Assembly (NCBI RefSeq): GCF_900269665.1
Contig: NZ_LT985363.1
Location: forward strand, 1-64,000
Source of the DNA: Nocardia suismassiliense
GTDB taxonomy: Bacteria > Actinomycetota > Actinomycetes > Mycobacteriales > Mycobacteriaceae
Length of the DNA: 64,000 nucleotides
Reading direction: 5' to 3'
The notes below the pieces were generated by a model. It searched no databases and was not told the origin of the DNA. It saw only the letters and a list, made by a program, of their open reading frames with translations. The position numbers and the translations under genes were made by a program. Below, piece by piece: positions 58,396-64,000 of the stretch (the first letter of the stretch is position 1; every line of letters begins with the position of its first letter).

Positions 58396-60240
58396 GTGAC
58401 TCTTTCTCCCGCTGCTTCGCCCTCCGACAGCCCCACCACACCACCTCCCGCCGCTTCAAGGAGCGAGGTCAGCACAGCGCATGCCTTGCGCGACATCGTG
58501 TTCGGCTATACCTACGCCCCGCAGCGGCGAGTCCGCGATGCTCTCGTCCACATGTCGGAAGCACCCTCGTCGTTCGGTTCTGACGCCGAGGAGGTTCGCT
58601 ACGGCTATGCACAGCTGGACCGCATCGGCACCGTGCTAGGCGGGTCATGGGTGCAAATTGCTCGCAACCCCTGGCTCCACGCGGCTACCTTCGACTGGAC
58701 CACGACGTTGTATCCGCGAGCTGCTGCGTTCCTGTCGCATTCTGGGCTCGGGATCGAGTCGATCCTCAAGCTCGGCAATGGCAACAGCTATCAGCAGCAA
58801 TGCCTGGCCGAACTGGACACCGGCACCGCCAAAGCTGTCTTCGCGTCGACCGAGTTGTCCACGGGCACTAATGTTCTGGATTTGGGCACCGAAGCACACT
58901 GGCACCGGGAAGATCGAACCCTGAGCCTGCACACCCCGACTGCGGGCGCCATGAAATGGATGCCTAACGTTGCCGAAGACGCAGTCCCCAAGATCGTGAT
59001 CGTCTTGGCGCGGTTGATCGTCGACGGTAACGACGAGGGCGTGTTTCCGATCGCCTGCCGGGTGCGTGGCGTCGACGGCCTGGCACAAGGCGTCGAAGTC
59101 GCCGCCCTGCCGAACAGCCGTCTATCGGCTCCGATGGACCATGCGGCCTTCATATTCGGGGACGGCTTCAGAGTTCCCACAGACGCGTTGCTCGGCGGCA
59201 GCTGGGCTCAGTTCACCCCGAGCGGGGAATTCGTGTGCGACCTCGACGATCGTGGTCCACGTTTCAAACGGGCGAGTGCGGCGTTGCAGAGCGGGAGGAT
59301 CCTTTACACCGGCGCCGCCGTCGCCGCAGCCCGCGCGGCATGGACACTGTCATACCGCTACGCCCGCCAGCGCATGATCGACGGCACGCTCTTGGCTGAT
59401 CGTGACCAGGCTCAGCGGACATTCATCTCCACCGCAGCTCAGCTCGTCGCAATGTCCACAATGGTCAATCATGCCCGGATGCAATATTCGCTACGCCCCG
59501 CCGACGCGGCCAGCGTCGCGTTGGTGACGGCAGCCAAACCGGTCGTCACCGACACCGCCTATCAGGCGTTGATCGAGGTCAGCCAGCTATGCGGGGCACA
59601 AGGCGTACTGGGCGAGAACATGTTCGGCGACTGGGCCGCATGCATCCATGGTGTGCAGATCGCCGAAGGCATCAACAACTCTCTTCGAGTCGCAGTCGGG
59701 CGAGCGCCCCAGTTGGTCGCCAGCGGGGCTGCCGCTGCCGGCATGGACATTTCCCGGGCGCAGATCCCCGGTCTGCCTGCGTACCTGCCGTGGTGGCACG
59801 AACTGCTACATGTGCGCGAACGTGCTGTCGTCGACGCCGCAGCCATTGAGGTGAGCCTGGGTGGCACGGCGATCGGCGCGGACTCACTCGCCGTGGACGC
59901 TTACACCGTCATGGCCGAACGCCTCGTCGCCGACATCTTCGCCGCCGCCGTCGACCAACTCGATGATCCCCGCGCACGCGCCATCGCGGAGAACCTTGTG
60001 GCGGTCTTCGTCCTCGAACGCGTCTCAGCCGCGGCCGGATGGTTCACCGCGACGGGGAACCTCACCGTCGCCCGCGCCAGCGAACTGTCCAGCGAACTAG
60101 CGATGCGCTATACGGCGCTGATTCCCCACCTGGGTGCCATCGCCGGATCCTTCGACATCCCGCCGCTCTCTGCACCCATCGACCATGACTACCTGCACCA
60201 GTGGCCCCTGCGCCTTGGGTGGCAGGGTCGGTGGAGCTGA
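58396..60240 (+). CDS. Acyl-CoA oxidase-like flavoenzyme, second copy
   Basis: 614 aa from GTG 58396 (AGGA upstream); ATG 58297 gives a longer Ala/Ser/Pro-rich N-terminus. Aligns with the 16739 enzyme: GNSYQQQCLAELDTGTAKAVFASTELSTGTNV (residues ~132-163), HTPTAGAMKWMPNVAE, VRLIVDG-like ARLIVDGNDEGVFPI and the catalytic-base region CIHGVQIAEGINNSLRV (~418-434), with the EG.N Glu. A CGAQGVLGENMF segment (~398) matches the ACOX CGG(H/A)G region better than the first copy does. FAD-dependent desaturation of an acyl thioester is expected. It stands alone, far from the NRPS region, so a lipid or cluster role is open. Confidence 0.75.
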   Translation: MTLSPAASPSDSPTTPPPAASRSEVSTAHALRDIVFGYTYAPQRRVRDALVHMSEAPSSFGSDAEEVRYGYAQLDRIGTVLGGSWVQIARNPWLHAATFDWTTTLYPRAAAFLSHSGLGIESILKLGNGNSYQQQCLAELDTGTAKAVFASTELSTGTNVLDLGTEAHWHREDRTLSLHTPTAGAMKWMPNVAEDAVPKIVIVLARLIVDGNDEGVFPIACRVRGVDGLAQGVEVAALPNSRLSAPMDHAAFIFGDGFRVPTDALLGGSWAQFTPSGEFVCDLDDRGPRFKRASAALQSGRILYTGAAVAAARAAWTLSYRYARQRMIDGTLLADRDQAQRTFISTAAQLVAMSTMVNHARMQYSLRPADAASVALVTAAKPVVTDTAYQALIEVSQLCGAQGVLGENMFGDWAACIHGVQIAEGINNSLRVAVGRAPQLVASGAAAAGMDISRAQIPGLPAYLPWWHELLHVRERAVVDAAAIEVSLGGTAIGADSLAVDAYTVMAERLVADIFAAAVDQLDDPRARAIAENLVAVFVLERVSAAAGWFTATGNLTVARASELSSELAMRYTALIPHLGAIAGSFDIPPLSAPIDHDYLHQWPLRLGWQGRWS

Positions 60241-60414
60241 GGATTCGCCCGCACCCGGGCGCGGATCGTCGGGTGAGATGGGCGCGGAGCCCGCCCGCCG
60301 CCGGGCAGCCCGATACGATCGAACTGTCATGACACTGCATCGCGCAAGATCTGTCGGCGCCGGGGACACTCTCCGGCCAGCGTGCGCTGGTTGGCAACGG
60401 CACGGGTTCCGGCG

Positions 60415-61929
60415 ATGACGGCTGCTCACATTGGTGATCGCAACCTCTCCGATCCGGCCGTCGGCGATACCGACGCACAGGGCGACGACAGACTTCGTGT
60501 CCATCCCGCCCGCCGCTCCGCGAACGCGGACACGATCGCCGTCGGCAGCGTGATCCGCGCCTACCGGCTGAGCAAAACACCGAAGTGGACGCAAAAAGTC
60601 CTCGCCGACAAGATGGGCATGACCCAGCAGCACCTCAGCAACATCGAGAAGGGGCTGCGGACAGTCCTCATTCCGCTGCGGCGGCGCTTCGCCGAGGTCC
60701 TCGACATCCCGCCGGAGCAACTTGGGCTATCGGAGCACTCGCGAATCGCGATGTCACAGTCTCAACCGGCGACCGCCCCTGACGTCGGGCAGAGTTGTGC
60801 GCGCTGGCTGGCTGAGCGCGAGTGGCTCAACAACCACCGTGGAGTGCTGGCCACCCGCGCCGCCGATTGGTATCCGGCCTCGGTGCGTGTGCGCGAGACT
60901 TCACTTATCGCGCCGCCTGAGTGGCTGCCCGACGAACCTGTCGAACTCGACAGCATCAGTTTGGAGCTGATCGAGCCTCCGGTAACCGCCACCATTACCG
61001 GGCGCGAAGCCACAACTCTGCCACTACGTCCGCTGCGGGCTCCAGCGATACATTTCGACTCCTACACCGCCGCGATCGGACATCTCAACCGGCCTCGTCT
61101 CTTTGAGTCCCGGCCCAGCTTCCGCTATCTCGGCGGTTCGCTGGGCGAAGCTCACATGAGGTTCGGGCTCGGCGCGTACTTCGACAAGCTCGATGTCAGC
61201 GAAGCTCTCGGCCACGAGCTGGCCGTGGCGTGCATGACCAGCGACGCAACATCTCCGACGCCGTGGCATGCTCGACTACCGTTTCGTGAGTCGATCGACC
61301 CGTTCGATCCGCTCGCACGGGCAATTATTCCGGCCATCACCACCCTGACCATCCGGCGTCGACGGGTTCCTGCCGAGCCGTCGTTCCTGCTGCACTGGCG
61401 TGACCCCTCCCGTGTCGCAACGGCGGCCGGCGTCTTCGATGTGATTCCGGCCGGGGAGTTTCAGCCCTCCACGGTGGCGCTGTGGGATCGCGGCAACGAT
61501 TTCGGGATCTGGAAGCAAATGGTGCGCGAGTACTCCGAGGAACTGCTGGGTGCACCCGAACACGACGGGACACGCACGCAGGCAATCGACTACGAAGGAT
61601 GGGATCTCTACCGGGCATTGACCGATGCGCGATCAGACGGGCGAGTCCGCGCCTACGCACTCGCGATGGGACTGGACGCGCTGACTCTCGCTGCGACGAT
61701 CCTGACCGTGACCGTGATCGACGACGACGTTTTCACCGAACTCTTCGGCGAGACAGTCCGATACAACGACGAAGGCGAAATCGTCGGTGTCAACGGCAAA
61801 CCCGGTGCCGAAGGAATCCCGTTCACCGAGGAGTCGGTCGCCGACACCTTGGCGCACAAGCCCATGGCAGCACCCGGAGCCGCCGCGCTGATGCTGGCCT
61901 GGGAGCACCGCGACCTTCTGCTCAACTAG
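60415..61929 (+). CDS. XRE-family HTH protein fused to a Nudix-like domain
   Basis: 504 aa from ATG 60415 (frame open to 60382). HTH: GSVIRAYRLSKTPKWTQKVLADKMGMTQQHLSNIEKGLR (residues ~44-82). A long C-terminal domain (~130-500) includes FLLHWRDPSRVATAAGVFDVIPAGEFQPS (~323-351) and VREYSEELLG (~369-378), which fits the REUxEExGU core of a Nudix box with G-rich context. It aligns with the whole of the 61945 protein. The design suggests a regulator that senses a nucleotide-diphosphate ligand or product. 15 nt separate it from its paralogue. Confidence 0.65.
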   Translation: MTAAHIGDRNLSDPAVGDTDAQGDDRLRVHPARRSANADTIAVGSVIRAYRLSKTPKWTQKVLADKMGMTQQHLSNIEKGLRTVLIPLRRRFAEVLDIPPEQLGLSEHSRIAMSQSQPATAPDVGQSCARWLAEREWLNNHRGVLATRAADWYPASVRVRETSLIAPPEWLPDEPVELDSISLELIEPPVTATITGREATTLPLRPLRAPAIHFDSYTAAIGHLNRPRLFESRPSFRYLGGSLGEAHMRFGLGAYFDKLDVSEALGHELAVACMTSDATSPTPWHARLPFRESIDPFDPLARAIIPAITTLTIRRRRVPAEPSFLLHWRDPSRVATAAGVFDVIPAGEFQPSTVALWDRGNDFGIWKQMVREYSEELLGAPEHDGTRTQAIDYEGWDLYRALTDARSDGRVRAYALAMGLDALTLAATILTVTVIDDDVFTELFGETVRYNDEGEIVGVNGKPGAEGIPFTEESVADTLAHKPMAAPGAAALMLAWEHRDLLLN

Positions 61930-61944
61930 CCTCCGGAGGACCAT

Positions 61945-63063
61945 GTGACCGCCGTGCCACCGCCCACTCGTCAACAGTGGCTCGAGGTACGTAAGTACCT
62001 GCGAGAGAACAGGTTCGAGCTGACCGCGCACGCGGCCGCCGAGTTCCCTGGGCTGCTGAAAGTCGCTGGCACGCCGCTGCTGACCCGACGGGGCTGGATA
62101 CCTTCCACGCCCCTCCCCCTCGACCAGGTCACGATTGACCTCACACCGACGGCACATCGGCACTTCGATGATCTCGAAGCAGCTGCGCAGATGGGCCTGC
62201 CAACCCACGAAGACGGATCGCCGTTCAGCAGCTATGCCGACACCATGTCGAGCCTCGCCCGACCCGCCGTATTCGCAGACCGAACCACCTATCGCCTCGC
62301 CGATGCCGACTTGACCGGCCCGGCACCGCACCTGCGATTCGAGATCGGAAGCTACTTCGACAGCGTGAACTTCGGAGAAGCCGCCGCTCACGAGTTCGCC
62401 GCGACTCACCGCGGCTCGCCGACCGGATCGCGTCTGCGGTCTGCGATCGCCGACCCCTGTGACCTGACCCGCCGTCGCGCGAACATGGCGATCAGCACCC
62501 TTACCATCGTCCACAACGTGCGCGAGGGTCACGCGAAGCTACTTCTGCATTGGCGTGATCCTGCCAAGGTCGGCCACGCCGGCGGAATGTTCCAAGTCCT
62601 ACCCGTGGGCATCTTCCAGCCCTCGGGTGAGCAGCTGTGGAATCGCGACAACGACTTCTCGCTGTGGAAGAACATCCTCCGCGAGCTGGCCGAGGAGCTG
62701 GGCGGCCACACCGAGGACTACGGCAGCGAGAACGCCCCCATCGACTACCAGCGGTGGGAATTCGCGTCCCGTCTGGATCAGGGGTTGCTCGACGGTCACG
62801 TCCAGGCACTGTGCTTGGGCCTGGGTGTGGATCCGCTTTCGTTCGCCACCGACCTGCTCACCGCGATCGTCATCGATTCCGAACTCTTCGAGGACCTCTT
62901 CGGCGCCGTAGGTGGCGACAACGACGAAGGCCAGATCCTGGACGCCAAGCCGTTCACCACCACCAGCCTCGAACACCTGGTCACCGACTACCACCTGCAA
63001 GCCGCAGGGGCCGCCACACTGCGACTCGCCGAGAAAATACAACTCCCAGCTGTACAGCTATGA
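61945..63063 (+). CDS. Nudix-like domain protein, stand-alone paralogue of the preceding C-terminus
   Basis: 372 aa from GTG 61945, with GGAGGACC upstream. Shares with the preceding gene the LLLHWRDPAKVGHAGGMFQVLPVGIFQPSGEQLWNRDND segment (residues ~194-232) and RELAEELGG (~242-250), a Nudix-box-like REUxEExGU. No HTH. It also shares the HLRFEIGSYFDSVNFGEAAAHEF part (~129-151). The tandem of fused and free copies suggests a regulator and an enzyme/decoy or heteromer. The start of an IR element follows 40 nt after its stop. Confidence 0.6.
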   Translation: MTAVPPPTRQQWLEVRKYLRENRFELTAHAAAEFPGLLKVAGTPLLTRRGWIPSTPLPLDQVTIDLTPTAHRHFDDLEAAAQMGLPTHEDGSPFSSYADTMSSLARPAVFADRTTYRLADADLTGPAPHLRFEIGSYFDSVNFGEAAAHEFAATHRGSPTGSRLRSAIADPCDLTRRRANMAISTLTIVHNVREGHAKLLLHWRDPAKVGHAGGMFQVLPVGIFQPSGEQLWNRDNDFSLWKNILRELAEELGGHTEDYGSENAPIDYQRWEFASRLDQGLLDGHVQALCLGLGVDPLSFATDLLTAIVIDSELFEDLFGAVGGDNDEGQILDAKPFTTTSLEHLVTDYHLQAAGAATLRLAEKIQLPAVQL

Positions 63064-63101
63064 GCTGTTAGACAGGCGGGGCGTGGACGTAGATGCTCAC
63101 T

Positions 63102-63122
63102 TCCAACAGCTGCCCAGTTGGA
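63102..63122. promoter_or_regulatory. Inverted repeat TCCAAC-N9-GTTGGA upstream of the DUF4254-like gene
   Basis: Arms at 63102-63107 and 63117-63122 with a 9-nt spacer, the same arms and spacing as at 41374-41408. It ends 12 nt before the ATG at 63135, overlapping or adjacent to the AGGAG ribosome site, a position suited to repression. Confidence 0.5.
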
Positions 63123-63134
63123 CAGGAGCACACG

Positions 63135-63566
63135 ATGAACCAGAACACCCAGGTCACGGTTTTACCTGATTGGCACCAATTGCAGGCCGCTTGCTGGAAC
63201 GCCCTCAGCGAGAACGCACACCCGGTCGCGCGGGCAGCGGCGCAGCTCGCCGAGATCATTCGAGCCGAGCAAGACCCTGCGTCCACCACGACCTCGGCCC
63301 TCCTTCGCCGCGAGCTCCTGATCGCCGAGATCAACGCGTGGGTCAATGACCACGTGGCCGGCCTGAACACCCTCGGAGCCACCGTCGATCGGTTCACCCA
63401 GCTCGGTGTCGCCGCTCACGCGTACCTGCACGGCGACAACCGCGGAGCCGTCGACCTCAATTTGGAGAAGCTGGCCAACGCCTGGACACAGGTCGTGGCC
63501 GAGGTCGAGAAGGCTCGCATGGCCCGCACACCCCACCCTCAACGCCAGACAGTCGCAACGAGCTGA
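63135..63566 (+). CDS. DUF4254-like protein
   Basis: 143 aa from ATG 63135 (AGGAG upstream; the frame is open to 63093). The pattern fits DUF4254: TVLPDWHQLQAACWNALSENAHPVARAAAQLAEI (residues ~8-41), then LRRELLIAEINAWVNDHV (~57-74), TLGATVDRFTQLGVAAHAYL (~79-98) and a final LEKLANAWTQVVAEVEKARM helix. Members are small helical proteins of unknown function, common in Nocardia and Rhodococcus. The TCCAAC element in front suggests specific control. Confidence 0.6.
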   Translation: MNQNTQVTVLPDWHQLQAACWNALSENAHPVARAAAQLAEIIRAEQDPASTTTSALLRRELLIAEINAWVNDHVAGLNTLGATVDRFTQLGVAAHAYLHGDNRGAVDLNLEKLANAWTQVVAEVEKARMARTPHPQRQTVATS

Positions 63567-63610
63567 ACTTACCTGTCCCCCAACATAATTGAATTACCCC
63601 TCGCACAAAA

Positions 63611-63643
63611 GCGTTGGGCCACACCAGCAGTGTGGCCCAACGC
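63611..63643. terminator. Perfect 14-bp stem-loop terminator
   Basis: GCGTTGGGCCACAC pairs with GTGTGGCCCAACGC around CAGCA. It follows the DUF4254-like gene by 45 nt. Confidence 0.75.
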
Positions 63644-63753
63644 CTGTGTGAATGCCGCCGCCGCCACCTCGCCGAGGTTCGTACCGTCGCAGCAGCCGCC
63701 CTCCCATTCCAGAGGTCGGTGTGACCATTCGACCCGACATGGGAGGCACCGCC

Positions 63754-64000
63754 GTGGCAGCGACATTTCCCCTCGCGCACCTCGACGCGTTGGTCTCGGC
63801 CGCGATTGAGTTCGGGCTCATCGATCGCACGCGCGCTGACGCAGCCATCTGGACCCTGCAGTACCGCGGTGACCCCTCCGCGCCCGCACCGGAGTTGGTC
63901 CCGGGACCGGTCGCGTCGAATCTGCATCCCATCGCGGTCTGTAAGGCCGCCGAGCACTACCTGCACCAGACCGCATCCGAGTCGACAGTCGGCGCCATTT
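63754..64000 (+). CDS. Hypothetical protein, truncated at the window edge
   Basis: At least 82 aa from GTG 63754, chosen because GGGAGG lies 7 nt upstream (ATG 63739 is the alternative). It begins VAATFPLAHLDALVSAAIEFGLIDRTRADAAIWTLQ, helical, and continues to the right edge with CKAAEHYLHQTASES. The 3' part is outside the window, so the family cannot be judged. Confidence 0.5.
   Translation, partial: MAATFPLAHLDALVSAAIEFGLIDRTRADAAIWTLQYRGDPSAPAPELVPGPVASNLHPIAVCKAAEHYLHQTASESTVGAI

Noticed and set aside
1..64000. Transposases, integrases, tRNA or rRNA genes
   Set aside because: None recognised on either strand by motif or structure reading.

Overview
This 64 kb of high-GC DNA comes from an actinomycete, probably a Nocardia- or Rhodococcus-like member of the Mycobacteriales. 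That placement rests on codon use with strong G/C in third positions, GTG/TTG starts, GTGA/ATGA stop-start overlaps, a DnaB intein of the mycobacterial/mycobacteriophage type and families typical of actinobacteria (MmyB-type XRE regulator, DUF4254-like protein). A RepA_C-type replication initiator at 7.0 kb, an intein-containing replicative helicase at 47.6-49.5 kb and at least four toxin-antitoxin modules indicate a plasmid or plasmid-derived island. No partition ATPase, relaxase, transposase, CRISPR array, rRNA or tRNA was recognised.

Layout. 1-182 carries what reads as an error-laden Illumina P5/Nextera adapter, so the left end is probably a contig-end artefact. 183-1649: truncated nucleotide-sugar dehydrogenase and a HAD hydrolase. 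2.3-8.0 kb: plasmid backbone with two members of a novel paralogous family, a PadR-like regulator, a MazEF-like module, a zinc-ribbon protein and RepA. 8.3-29.7 kb: a cryptic biosynthetic region holding three P450s (two without the ExxR motif), an AraC regulator, an alpha/beta-hydrolase without its nucleophile, an acyl-CoA oxidase-like enzyme, an MmyB-type regulator, a free-standing acyl/aryl-AMP ligase, a T-C-A-T NRPS, an isocitrate-lyase-superfamily enzyme and an MFS exporter. It is interrupted at 13-16.5 kb by a zeta-toxin module and hypothetical genes.

29.7-43.8 kb: two Fic/VbhA-like modules bracket the other two members of the novel family, with a DEDDh exonuclease, a NYN-domain protein and a three-gene overlapping operon between them. 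44.7-47.4 kb: a two-TM protein and a PD-(D/E)XK-like nuclease candidate. 47.6-57.9 kb: DnaB with a class-3-like mini-intein, then long runs of overlapping hypothetical plasmid genes, including an HNH-like protein and a nucleotide-sugar/deoxyribosyltransferase-like fold. 57.9-64 kb: remnant of a C5-cytosine methyltransferase, a second acyl-CoA oxidase, an XRE protein fused to a Nudix-like domain followed by a stand-alone paralogue, a DUF4254-like protein and a gene running off the right edge.

Three shared cis-elements stand out. (i) A GGTGTGCCC...GGG element lies 51-53 nt before a TAGCCT-like -10 in front of all four members of the novel family. (ii) A perfect 20-bp palindrome (50361) has an 18/20 copy at 6287 and a weaker one at 57142. 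(iii) An inverted repeat TCCAAC-N9-GTTGGA occurs at 41374 and 63102. Together they suggest plasmid-wide regulons. In the biosynthetic region the likely logic is ligase loading of the first NRPS carrier domain, condensation with one amino acid, oxidative tailoring by P450s and flavoenzyme, and MFS export. The product is unknown.
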